Part shown: in pieces, positions 41,724-49,639 of the stretch
Layout of the letters: every line of letters begins with the position of its first letter
Numbering within the stretch: the first letter of the stretch is position 1
NCBI RefSeq assembly: GCF_000378825.1
Contig: NZ_KB900388.1
Coordinates: 1,115,947-1,179,946 of the forward strand
DNA from: Salinispora vitiensis
Lineage (GTDB): Bacteria > Actinomycetota > Actinomycetes > Mycobacteriales > Micromonosporaceae
Length of the DNA stretch: 64,000 nucleotides
Reading direction: 5' to 3'
The notes under the pieces: generated by a model
Told to the model about the DNA's origin: nothing
Database searches by the model: none
Seen by the model: the letters and a program-made list of their open reading frames with translations, nothing else
Translations under genes and position numbers: made by a program

Positions 41724-43273
41724 CGTCCGGCTCCGTCGCCGGGCTCCTCCGCCACCCGCGGCAGGCGGAGCGTGAACACGGCTCCGCCGGTCGACACGGT
41801 GCCGGCCGTCGACGCGCTGCCGGCGGTCGACACGTTGCCGGCGATCGACACGTTGCCGGCGATCGACACGTTGGCGGCGGTCGAGACGTTGGCGGCGGTG
41901 AGGCTGCCCGGCTGCCCGGTGTGCCGGTGCAGCCGGGTGTTCTCCCACGCAATCGCCAGCCCCAGGCCGCTGCCCTCGGACCGGGTCCGGGCCGAGTCCG
42001 CCTTGTAGAACCGCTCGAACACGTGTGGCAGCACCTCCGGGTCCAGGCCAGGTCCGTGGTCGGCGACCTCGACAGTGAACCAGTCCGGTTCGGCATGCAG
42101 CCGCAGTGACACCGGTTCGGCACCATGTCGGAAGGCGTTACCGACCAGGTTGGCGACGATAACGTCCAACCGGCGCGGGTCCAGGCGGGCCTGGATCCCC
42201 TCCGGTAGCTCCATCCGGACCCGGCCGGCCCAGCCCCGCGCTCGCAGCGTCGCGGTCAGGGCCGCGGCCACGTCCACGTCATCCAGGGCAAGTCGCGCCG
42301 TACCCGAGTCGAACCTGCTGACCTCAATGAGATCGTCCACCAGCCGGGCCAGGTTCTGCGTCTCTGTACTGATGAGTCGGGCAGCCCGGCCGGCGTCACC
42401 GGTCAACCCGCCCACCTCCTCGTCTAGGACGTCGGTGACCGCTGACATCGCGGCCAGCGGCGTACGAAGCTCATGCGAGACGTCGGCCACGAAGCGTCGC
42501 GCGTCGGACTCCATTCGGCGCAGCTCAATGAACTGCCGTTCCAGCGTCTGAGCGGTGCCGTTGAAGGTCCTCGCCACCTCGGCCAGTTCGTCGGCACCTC
42601 GGACGCGCAGCCGGGTCGTCAGATCACCCTCGCCAAGCCGCTGCGCGGCCCGACCCAGTTCGCGTACGGGGGTCAGCACCCCGGCCGCCGCGACTAGGGC
42701 CAGCAGGACCGCGAGGACCAGCGACAGCCCACCGGCTGTCCAGGCCAGGGCGGCGAGCCGGTCGATGCTCTGCTGCTCCGACAAGAGGCTCCGACCGGCG
42801 TAGACCTCCAGCCCGGACGGTCTGGACCGCCCATCCGGATGTTCCAGCAGGAGCTGGGTCCCGACGAGAAGAACGGGAGAGCCGTCCTGCGAGACGCGTT
42901 GCCAGGCCACGACGCGCCCCCCGACCGCCTGCTGCAACTCTGGGGTGAGCAATGGCGACACCTGGTTGCTCCACGTCCGCATCTCGTGGTACTGAAGCAC
43001 CGCGGGCCAGCCCTCATTGGACAGTAGCTCGGCCATCTCGTCGAGCTGCTCCTGGGTCGGCGGGAGCTGGCCCAACGGGTACAGCTTGCTGAGTTGCTTG
43101 GTCAGCGACACCGCTGCGTCGTCCTGCGCCTGCTGGAGGATGACTCTCCGCGCCTGGAAGTAGCTACCGCTGGCCACCACCGCCGTGGTCGTCAGACCCA
43201 GCAGAATGAAGGCCAGCAACAGCCGGACCCGGAGACTCCAGGCGCGACCCACCACCCGGCGCCAACGCCTCAC
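41720..43273 (-). CDS. Sensor histidine kinase (AfsQ2-like) with hexapeptide repeat near the C-terminus
   Basis: 517 residues from a GTG at 43273 that overlaps the response regulator stop. A first membrane helix (LLLAFILLGLTTTAVVASGS), an extracellular sensor of about 130 residues, a second helix (LSLVLAVLLALVAAAGVL) and a HAMP domain lead to the H-box FVADVSHELRTPLAAM. The ATPase has VANLVGNAFRHG (N-box), ADHGPGLD (G1) and GSGLGLAIAWENT (G2). Between G2 and the last strand (VFTLRLPR), where relatives have about 15 residues, lies a tract of six hexapeptides close to TAGNVS. Signal unknown; AfsQ2 relatives affect antibiotic production under nutrient stress. Confidence 0.9.
   Translation of the reverse strand: MRRWRRVVGRAWSLRVRLLLAFILLGLTTTAVVASGSYFQARRVILQQAQDDAAVSLTKQLSKLYPLGQLPPTQEQLDEMAELLSNEGWPAVLQYHEMRTWSNQVSPLLTPELQQAVGGRVVAWQRVSQDGSPVLLVGTQLLLEHPDGRSRPSGLEVYAGRSLLSEQQSIDRLAALAWTAGGLSLVLAVLLALVAAAGVLTPVRELGRAAQRLGEGDLTTRLRVRGADELAEVARTFNGTAQTLERQFIELRRMESDARRFVADVSHELRTPLAAMSAVTDVLDEEVGGLTGDAGRAARLISTETQNLARLVDDLIEVSRFDSGTARLALDDVDVAAALTATLRARGWAGRVRMELPEGIQARLDPRRLDVIVANLVGNAFRHGAEPVSLRLHAEPDWFTVEVADHGPGLDPEVLPHVFERFYKADSARTRSEGSGLGLAIAWENTRLHRHTGQPGSLTAANVSTAANVSIAGNVSIAGNVSTAGSASTAGTVSTGGAVFTLRLPRVAEEPGDGAGR
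41790..41897 (-). repeat. Six tandem 18 bp units within the kinase gene
   Basis: Six 18 bp units on the + strand, each starting GTCGA or ATCGA and containing GTTGCCGGCG or a close variant. Adjacent units differ by only a few bases, so expansion is recent. On the coding strand each unit gives a hexapeptide of the type TAGNVS or IAGNVS. The unit length keeps the reading frame whatever the copy number. Confidence 0.85.
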
Positions 43274-43959
43274 AGCGGCCCGAACCGGTACCCGAACCCG
43301 CGTACCGTCTGCACGAGGACCGGCTTCGACGAGTCGTCCTCGATCTTGGCCCGCAGGCGCTGGACGCAGGCGTCCACGAGTCGCGAGTCGCCGAGATAGC
43401 CGTGCTCCCACACGGCCTTCAGCAGCTGCTGCCGGCTCAGCACCTGGCCCGGCGCGCGGGAGAGCTCGAGCAGCAGGCGCAGCTCGGTCGGCGCGAGACC
43501 GACCGGCACGCCGTTCCTACGGACCACCAGCGCGGCGCGGTCGATCGTCAGAGCGCCGTGCTGCTCCACCGGCTCGCCGCCGCTCCGCCGGATCTCGCCC
43601 CCGGCCCGCCGGAGGACCGCACGGATTCGCGCCTCCAGCACCCGGGCCCGCACCGGCTTCACCACGTAGTCGTCGGCGCCCGCCTCCAGGCCCGCCACGA
43701 TGTCGATGTCGTCATTGCGGGCGGTGAGGATGATAATCGGGAGGTCGCCCAGGCTCCGGATCCGCTGACAGACCTCGAACCCGTCCATCCCCGGCAGCAT
43801 AAGGTCGAGGAGGACGACATCGCAGGCGTCCTCGTGCAGGTAGGCCAGCCCTTGCTCGCCGGTCGCCACCGCGTCCACCGTGTGGCCCTGCCGGGTCAAC
43901 GCCATCTGCAGTCCATCGCGCACCGTTTGATGGTCTTCGATCAGCAGAACACGGAGCAT
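43270..43959 (-). CDS. OmpR-family response regulator (AfsQ1-like)
   Basis: 229 residues from the ATG at 43959. The receiver domain has the acidic pair in LLIEDHQTVRDGL, the phosphoacceptor Asp in VVLLDLMLPGMDGFEV, the Thr in ILTARNDD and the Lys in YVVKPV. The winged helix has PTELRLLLELSRAPGQVLSR, then AVWEHGYLGDSRLVDACVQR and VRGFGYRFGPL. The stretches TARNDDIDIVAGLEAGADDY and YLGDSRLVDACVQRLRAKIE are almost identical to what I recall for Streptomyces AfsQ1. It heads a coupled operon with kinase and lipoprotein. It lacks the divergent sigQ gene of Streptomyces; a siderophore-type acyltransferase lies upstream instead. Confidence 0.92.
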   Translation of the reverse strand: MLRVLLIEDHQTVRDGLQMALTRQGHTVDAVATGEQGLAYLHEDACDVVLLDLMLPGMDGFEVCQRIRSLGDLPIIILTARNDDIDIVAGLEAGADDYVVKPVRARVLEARIRAVLRRAGGEIRRSGGEPVEQHGALTIDRAALVVRRNGVPVGLAPTELRLLLELSRAPGQVLSRQQLLKAVWEHGYLGDSRLVDACVQRLRAKIEDDSSKPVLVQTVRGFGYRFGPL

Positions 43960-44037
43960 GTCGCCTAGTGTCGCACCCTCGACCGAATTTGATTCGCGTG
44001 TGGGGCGACCTGATCCAACACGCAACGACCGATATCG

Positions 44038-44601
44038 CTATCCCACCTGAGTCGGATGGTCGACTTCAAACCGGCCTCGGGTCAGGAAAGCCAATTGGGC
44101 CCGCTTGTCAGGCATGTCGATCTCCGCGGCGAAGGTGAACCCTTCGATCCGTAGCCGGCGCAGCGCGGTCTCGTTGCGCACGTCCGGCTCCACCACGATG
44201 CGTTGGATGGTCGGATCCCGCAGCAGAAACCGGGCCAGCGCGGGGCCGACCGCCGCGGTGAGTCCGCGGAGATAGCGCCGGGGCGGGTTAAGCAGCAGGT
44301 GCATCCCCATGTCCCCCGCCTGCACCGGATAGCGCTCCCCCACCGGATCGGCCGCCGGCTGGTAGCTCTGGAACAGTCCGACCGGCTCGCCGTTCAGCAG
44401 AATCAGGTACGCGTGGTGGGTGTCCAACCCGTCGAGGAAGGCATAGGTCTCCCGCACCTGTTCGAGCGGGTGCGACCCCATGCCCCAGAAACGGTTCCGG
44501 GGCAAGGTCACCCAGCCGTGCAACAGTTCGGCGTGCCGGTCGGGGCAGACCGGCTCCAGCGTCAGTTCGCCGAGGTCGGGGATTTGCTCCTGATAAATCA
44601 C
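44038..44601 (-). CDS. MbtK/IucB-type acyltransferase (siderophore biosynthesis GNAT)
   Basis: 187 residues from a GTG at 44601. The family core is visible: LTLEPVCPDRHAELLHGWVT, the FWGMGSHPLEQVRETYAFLD segment, GDMGMHLLLNPPRRYLRGLT and the acyl-CoA contact region RIVVEPDVRNETALRRL. IucB and MbtK acylate hydroxylated lysine side chains in hydroxamate siderophores such as aerobactin and mycobactin. It diverges from a siderophore-interacting protein gene, and the shared region has two overlapping iron boxes, which supports an iron role. No NRPS or NIS synthetase lies in the window, so the main pathway must be elsewhere or the protein works alone. Confidence 0.85.
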   Translation of the reverse strand: MIYQEQIPDLGELTLEPVCPDRHAELLHGWVTLPRNRFWGMGSHPLEQVRETYAFLDGLDTHHAYLILLNGEPVGLFQSYQPAADPVGERYPVQAGDMGMHLLLNPPRRYLRGLTAAVGPALARFLLRDPTIQRIVVEPDVRNETALRRLRIEGFTFAAEIDMPDKRAQLAFLTRGRFEVDHPTQVG

Positions 44602-44692
44602 GCAATATCGCCTTTCATTCGGCGCCCGGGCGGGAATCGGGTCAGCAGCTTGGAGTCCGTCGGGCAGGGAGCGGTACCATCAGAGCTTCGGC

Positions 44693-44726
44693 TTAGGTTA
44701 ACCTCTCCTAACTTAGGCTTACCTTA
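44693..44726. promoter_or_regulatory. Two overlapping iron boxes (IdeR/DmdR1 type)
   Basis: Against the consensus TWAGGTWAGSCTWACCTWA, the site at 44693-44711 (TTAGGTTAACCTCTCCTAA) matches 16 of 19 positions and the site at 44708-44726 (CTAACTTAGGCTTACCTTA) also matches 16 of 19. They overlap by four bases and lie 13 bp upstream of the siderophore-interacting protein start, in the region shared with the divergent acyltransferase. Iron-loaded IdeR/DmdR1 should repress both directions. Confidence 0.85.
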
Positions 44727-44738
44727 GCTGGAGGCGCT

Positions 44739-45449
44739 GTGAAACGGAACTGGGAGGGCCTGGTCCTCCGTGCCATGGGCGGTCGGGACTTCCGGCTCAC
44801 CGTGTTGAGCACCGAGTCGGTGGCCGGGCGCTACCAGCGGCTACTCCTCGACGACGGTGGGCTCCTGGCAGCGTGCGGCGCACACCCGACGATGTGGATC
44901 CGGCTCTGGTTCGATATCAACGGCCGGGCACACCAGCGGGCGTACACGCTGGTCGACCCAGACCCCGCAACCGGGCGACTCACCCTGGAGTTCGCTATCC
45001 ACGACGGTTACGCCGCCCGCTGGGCCACCAACGCACAGGTTGGCGACACCATCGACGCGACCGTGCAGGGCAGCGCCTTCCAGCTGCCCGACCCGGCGCC
45101 GGAACACCTCTACCTGGTCGGGGACGCGGCGTCACTACCGGCGGTCAACAGCCTCCTCGACGCGGGCGCCGACATCCCCGCGACGGTGTGGCTGGAGTTC
45201 GCCCATGAAGACGAGAAGGCGTTGACTCCACGTGCCCGGGCGCACCACGACGTGACGTGGGTGCCGCGCCGCGACGACGGGCAGCACCTGGTCGACACCG
45301 TCTGCGCCGCGCTACCGTCCGGCGAGACCGCACACTACTGGGTGGGGTGCGAGGCGGCCAGCACCCGCCGCATCACCCGGCACGCACGGCGAACGCTCGG
45401 CGTCGGCAAACACCAGCTGACCTCGCTCGGCTACTGGCGGGCCGCCTGA
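44739..45449 (+). CDS. Siderophore-interacting protein (ViuB-type ferric-siderophore reductase)
   Basis: 236 residues from a GTG at 44739 with GGAGG upstream. The FAD-binding domain has the RAYTLVD motif (family RxYT) and LEFAIHDGYAARWATNAQVGD. The NADPH-binding part has YLVGDAASLPAVNSLLDA and VWLEFAHEDE, and the C-terminus has HYWVGCEAASTRRITRHARR and LTSLGYWRAA. ViuB/YqjH proteins reduce ferric siderophores in the cytoplasm to release iron. Direct iron-box control is expected. The MFS gene begins 46 bp downstream and may be the matching exporter. Confidence 0.93.
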   Translation: MKRNWEGLVLRAMGGRDFRLTVLSTESVAGRYQRLLLDDGGLLAACGAHPTMWIRLWFDINGRAHQRAYTLVDPDPATGRLTLEFAIHDGYAARWATNAQVGDTIDATVQGSAFQLPDPAPEHLYLVGDAASLPAVNSLLDAGADIPATVWLEFAHEDEKALTPRARAHHDVTWVPRRDDGQHLVDTVCAALPSGETAHYWVGCEAASTRRITRHARRTLGVGKHQLTSLGYWRAA

Positions 45450-45495
45450 TGAACCGACTCGACAGCCGGACCACGAACGACGAAACCACGACGCG

Positions 45496-47007
45496 ATGAG
45501 CGGCGCTTCGGCGACCGCGACCGCGCCGGTCGACCCCTCCGTCGCGGGCGGCAAGGTACCGCACCGCTGGCTGATCCTCGCGATCCTCTGCCTGACCCAA
45601 CTCGTCGTCGTACTGGACAACACCGTACTGACAGTGGCGGTTCCGGTACTCACGGTGGAACTTGGCGCCGGCACCGCCGACGTGCAGTGGATGATCAACG
45701 CGTACGCGTTGGTGCTGTCCGGACTGCTGCTCAGCGCGGGCAGTGCCGTGGACCGGTACGGACGGCGGCGGATGCTGCTGGTCGGGCTGGTGCTGTTCGG
45801 CGTGGGCTCGCTGGCGGCCGGCCTCGCCGGTACCTCCGAACAGTTGATCGCCGCGCGGGCCGGAATGGGCGTGGGGGGCGCGCTGCTGGTCACCGCCACC
45901 CTCGCCATCGCCATGCAGGTCTTCGACTCCGCCGAGCGGTCCCGGGCAATCGGCATCTGGGCGGCGACCAGCGCGCTCGGTTTCGCCGCCGGGCCACCGA
46001 TCGGTGGGATCGTCCTCGCCCACCTGCCCTGGGGCGCGATCTTCCTGATGAACATCCCGATCGTGCTGGTCTGTCTGCTCGCCGGCCGGGCGCTGATCCC
46101 GGAATCACGCAATCCTGCCAGCGGCCGCCTCGACCTGGTCGGCGTGGCACTCTCCACCGTCGGCCTGACCGCGATCGTCTGGGCGATCATCTCCGGTCCG
46201 GAGCTCGGGTGGGCCTCGACGAAGGTACTCGGCGCGGGCAGCGCCGGCGTGCTGCTGCTGGTGCTCTTCGTCCGCTGGGAGCAGCGGGTCGCCCACCCGA
46301 TGCTGGACATGCACTTCTTCCGGAACCGCCGCTTCGTCGGCGCGGTCTGCGGCGTGGTGCTGATCACGTTCGGCGCCACCGGTGCGCTCTTCCTGCTCAC
46401 CCAGCACCTGCAGTTCGTCCGCGGCTACCCGGCCTGGGAGGCGGGGCTACGGATGGTGCCGTTCGCACTCTCCATCGTGGTGCTAAACGTTGGCGGTATC
46501 GCCACCCTGGCGATCCGCCGGCTCGGGCTACCGGCCGCCATCGCCACCGGAATGACCCTGCTCGCCGGCGGGCTGGCGTTGGTTACCCACGTTCCCGCTG
46601 AGGGCTACGGCACGCTGCTGGCCGGGTTACTCATCATGGGTACGGGCTGCGCGCTGGCGAACCCGGCCATCGTTGAGGCGGTGATGAGCGCGATCCCCAC
46701 GGACAAGGCGGGCGCCGGAGCCGGCGTCGACGGCACCATGACCGAGGTTGGCAGCAGCCTTGGCATCGCCGTGCTGGGCGCGGTGCTCAACGCCCGCTTC
46801 GCCGCGCTGTTGCCCGCCGCGCTGGCCGGCGCCGGCTCCTTCCCCGCGGCCCTGGCCGCGGCGGGTCCGGACCGGGCGGCGGTCACCGCCGCCTTCGCCG
46901 ACGCGTTGCGTACCGGCCAGACGGTGGGAGCGGTGGCCGTCCTGGTCGGCGGCCTCGTCGCCGCCGCGCTGCTGCACCGCGCCGACCGTATCGCCGCCCG
47001 CGGCTGA
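45496..47007 (+). CDS. EmrB/QacA-type MFS exporter (DHA2, 14 helices)
   Basis: 503 residues with about fourteen hydrophobic segments. Family motifs include LVVVLDNTVLTVAVPVL (motif D1), SAVDRYGRRRMLLVG (loop 2-3) and AATSALGFAAGPPIGGIV (motif C of antiporters). DHA2 exporters expel drugs and in some clusters siderophores. It follows the iron-regulated siderophore reductase gene by 46 bp on the same strand with no terminator between, so it is probably cotranscribed and iron-controlled. Siderophore export is inferred from this context, not from the sequence. Confidence 0.9.
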   Translation: MSGASATATAPVDPSVAGGKVPHRWLILAILCLTQLVVVLDNTVLTVAVPVLTVELGAGTADVQWMINAYALVLSGLLLSAGSAVDRYGRRRMLLVGLVLFGVGSLAAGLAGTSEQLIAARAGMGVGGALLVTATLAIAMQVFDSAERSRAIGIWAATSALGFAAGPPIGGIVLAHLPWGAIFLMNIPIVLVCLLAGRALIPESRNPASGRLDLVGVALSTVGLTAIVWAIISGPELGWASTKVLGAGSAGVLLLVLFVRWEQRVAHPMLDMHFFRNRRFVGAVCGVVLITFGATGALFLLTQHLQFVRGYPAWEAGLRMVPFALSIVVLNVGGIATLAIRRLGLPAAIATGMTLLAGGLALVTHVPAEGYGTLLAGLLIMGTGCALANPAIVEAVMSAIPTDKAGAGAGVDGTMTEVGSSLGIAVLGAVLNARFAALLPAALAGAGSFPAALAAAGPDRAAVTAAFADALRTGQTVGAVAVLVGGLVAAALLHRADRIAARG

Positions 47008-47126
47008 GCCTCCGCCGACGACGTGAACAGGCTCCCGGTTCCCGCAGCACTCCCGATAGATCCACTGTGATCGGCGTCGCAGGTCGTCGGCACCCGGCCG
47101 GAGCCGATCGACCCTAGATTCAGTGC

Positions 47127-48434
47127 ATGGCTCCCCAGGAGGTCACCCTCACCCGCACGGTCGCCGGGGTGAGCCGCTGGCCGGGGAGCTCGCCGATCCC
47201 GCCACCCGGGCCGCTGCGGACCCTGGCCTGGGCCACGCTGACGAACACGATGGGGATGGGGCTCTGGGTTGCCGGTTCGGCGCTGTTCCTCACCCGGAGC
47301 GTCGGGCTGTCCACCCGCTCGGTCGGAGTGGGTCTCACGATCGCCGCGCTGGTCGGGCTGGTCGCCAGCGTGCCGTTCGGCCGGCTCGCCGACCGGCGCG
47401 ACCCGCGTACGCTGCGGGCGGTCCTGCAGCTGCTGCAGGCCGTTGTCGCCGCGTCCTATCTGCTGATCGACTCGGTCGCATCGTTCGTCGTGGTCGCGGT
47501 GCTCAGTGCGCTGCTCGCTACCGGCAACCTCGCGGTTCGCGCCGCCCTGGTCGCGGCCGTCGGCGGCCCGCAGGGACGGGTACGTGCCTTCGCAACCCTG
47601 CGCGCGGTGGCGAACCTCGGCACCGGTGTCGGCGCGGTCCTGGCGGGGCTCGCCCTAGTGGCCGACACCCGGGCGGCGTACCAGCTGCTGGTGCTCGGCA
47701 ATGCCGCGACGTTCGCGCTCTCCGCGATGCTGGTCATGCGACTGCCTCCGTTTCCGCCCGAATCGGTGCCGGCCGCCCCGAAAGGTGGTCTCGGGCCAGC
47801 ACTGCGGGACGCCCCCTTCATCGCCGTCAGCGCCACCTCAGCGGTGCTCTCGCTGCACTCCGTCGTCCTCACCTTGATCATTCCCCTCTGGGTGGTGTCC
47901 CACACGGCGGCACCGACCGTCATGGTGGCGGCGATCCTGGTGACCAACACCGTGCTGACGGTGCTGCTGGCCGTGCGCCTGAGCCGCGGCGCGCAGACCG
48001 CCACTCCGGCTGCGCGAACGATGCGCCGGGCTGGCCTGACGCTGGCCGCGGCGATGCTGCTCCTCGCCGGCACCAGCGCGCTGCCCACCGGCCCGACGAT
48101 CGCGCTGCTGCTCGTCGCGACCACGGTCTACACCATCGGCGACCTGTGGCACGCGGTCGGCGGCACCGGGTTGGCCTACGACCTCGCCACACCGGAGTTC
48201 GTCGGCGAGTACCAGGGCGTCGCCGGGCTGCTCAACGGCCTCGCCGGGGCGGTGGGGCCCGCTCTGCTGACCCTGCTGATCCTCGACGGGGGGCGCCTGG
48301 GTTGGGTCGCGCTGGCGCTGCTGTTCGCGGTCACCGGCCTGTTCGCCCCGCGACTGACCCAATGGGCGGTTTCGACCCGGCACCCAACCGCACCGACGCC
48401 GGAGCACCCTCCCGTTCCGGCTGGCGGCGGGTAG
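47127..48434 (+). CDS. MFS transporter
   Basis: 435 residues from the ATG at 47127. Twelve hydrophobic segments; the loop after segment 2 is SVPFGRLADRRDPRTLRAVL, close to the MFS consensus. The N-terminus LRTLAWATLTNTMGMGLWVAG and FVGEYQGVAGLLNGLAGAVG near the end are typical of an actinobacterial drug-resistance MFS group. The gene begins 120 bp after the DHA2 exporter, so it may have its own promoter. The substrate is unknown. It converges on the alginate lyase gene. Confidence 0.87.
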   Translation: MAPQEVTLTRTVAGVSRWPGSSPIPPPGPLRTLAWATLTNTMGMGLWVAGSALFLTRSVGLSTRSVGVGLTIAALVGLVASVPFGRLADRRDPRTLRAVLQLLQAVVAASYLLIDSVASFVVVAVLSALLATGNLAVRAALVAAVGGPQGRVRAFATLRAVANLGTGVGAVLAGLALVADTRAAYQLLVLGNAATFALSAMLVMRLPPFPPESVPAAPKGGLGPALRDAPFIAVSATSAVLSLHSVVLTLIIPLWVVSHTAAPTVMVAAILVTNTVLTVLLAVRLSRGAQTATPAARTMRRAGLTLAAAMLLLAGTSALPTGPTIALLLVATTVYTIGDLWHAVGGTGLAYDLATPEFVGEYQGVAGLLNGLAGAVGPALLTLLILDGGRLGWVALALLFAVTGLFAPRLTQWAVSTRHPTAPTPEHPPVPAGGG

Positions 48435-48500
48435 GCCCGCCGGACACCGAACCGCAATAGCAGGCTCTTAGTTAGGGGATAACGGGTGACGCCCGGCACG

Positions 48501-49274
48501 CTACGAGTGAGTGATCAATAGTTTGTACATGCTCACCTGCCCGTAGTTGGAGCTACTACACGGAGAGGAGTTGCCGCAGTTGGCCAGGGTGTAGGCCCCG
48601 GCCTTGAAATAGTTGCTGGGTCCCGTGTGTCCGATGGTCGCTTGGAGGTCACCGTTGTAGTAGGCGCGAATCTGCCCCCCGCTGACGACGAACTTTCCCT
48701 CGAAGACCGTGTGCAGTTGATACCCGCTGGCGATCAGCTTGTAGTCGCTGTCGTTTCCCTTGGTGAGGTAGAGGTTGCTGCCCTGGAGGCGGAAGGTGGT
48801 CACATCGTCGTCGCCGTCATGGATCTGGGCACCGACGGCGTGCGGTTTGCCGTTGGGGAGCCGGTTGAACGCCAACCGGAACGTCAGGGTGTGGGTGCCC
48901 ACGATGGCCGACCAGGCAGCCTGCCGCGTCCCGTTGTCGGTCATTTCGCGCAGCTCTGAGCGCGAATAGCTGGAGCCGGACGTGGTCACCCCGTTGACCG
49001 GGGCGCGAAACTGCACTCCCCGGCAGCTGTGGTTCACCTGAAACCAGGGGTTCACCGCATAGGTGGCGAGGACCGGCTGTTTGACCTCCGTCGGCGAGCC
49101 GGGCGATCCGGTCGGCAGGGTGACCTTCCAATTGGTGAGGTCCAGCTTCTGAGCGGGGTAGTCGCAGGGGGCGGCAGCAGCGGCGGTGCCGGTGGTTACG
49201 ACGAGGGCAGCCGTGATTGCCAATGTGGCCACGATGGTGGTGACGAGTCGGTACGCAGACACGATCTTCATCAC
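48501..49274 (-). CDS. Secreted alginate lyase, polysaccharide lyase family 7
   Basis: 257 residues from a GTG at 49274 with AGGAGG seven bases upstream (ATG at 49271 also possible). A signal peptide ends near TGTAAAAA. PL7 landmarks are all present: LTNWKVTLPTG, SRSELREM (catalytic Arg and Glu region), the QIHDGDDD segment (family QIH) and the C-terminal YFKAGAYTLANCG. These enzymes cleave alginate by beta-elimination, with His of QIH and a C-terminal Tyr in catalysis. Alginate degradation suits a marine or sediment organism. It is divergent from a GH3 glucosidase gene, and the two may form a polysaccharide-use locus. Confidence 0.92.
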   Translation of the reverse strand: MMKIVSAYRLVTTIVATLAITAALVVTTGTAAAAAPCDYPAQKLDLTNWKVTLPTGSPGSPTEVKQPVLATYAVNPWFQVNHSCRGVQFRAPVNGVTTSGSSYSRSELREMTDNGTRQAAWSAIVGTHTLTFRLAFNRLPNGKPHAVGAQIHDGDDDVTTFRLQGSNLYLTKGNDSDYKLIASGYQLHTVFEGKFVVSGGQIRAYYNGDLQATIGHTGPSNYFKAGAYTLANCGNSSPCSSSNYGQVSMYKLLITHS

Positions 49275-49639
49275 TGGGACACCTCCTGATGGAGCACCGA
49301 CAGTGCGGGCACCCGGTGCAAACAGGCACGAACAAACGGGGGCGCGCCCAGTATTTCCAGATCAATGGCGTCGCTTTACATGTGTTAACTGAACGCGCCA
49401 GTTACAAAAAGATTAATGGCATACAGGTTGTGGGTCAATTAACAACACAATCTCCGCAGCACCCCCGCTGCGACGCCGGCCGGACGGGCGCCGTGGGGCT
49501 ACGACGGGGTCTGTGCGAGGCGCCCACCCCCGCTACCACTCGTTACGCACCTGTTACTTCCTCAAAACGGCGCGGGCCAATATGTTGTAGCTTACAACAA
49601 TCGATGGGAGCGTTCCCGACCCCATCCACAGGAGGCACT
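49275..49639. promoter_or_regulatory. Divergent control region with CebR-like operator and a second palindrome
   Basis: The 365 bp contain no gene. TGGGAGCGTTCCCG at 49605-49618 matches the CebR operator TGGGAGCGCTCCCA at 12 of 14 bases, 21 bp before the GH3 start. A perfect palindrome TGTTGTA-GCT-TACAACA lies at 49583-49599. Further left, 49370-49455 is AT-rich with GTTAACTG and CAGTTAC, and probably holds the alginate lyase promoter. A LacI-family repressor controlled by cello- or gluco-oligosaccharides is the likely regulator of the GH3 gene. Confidence 0.7.
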
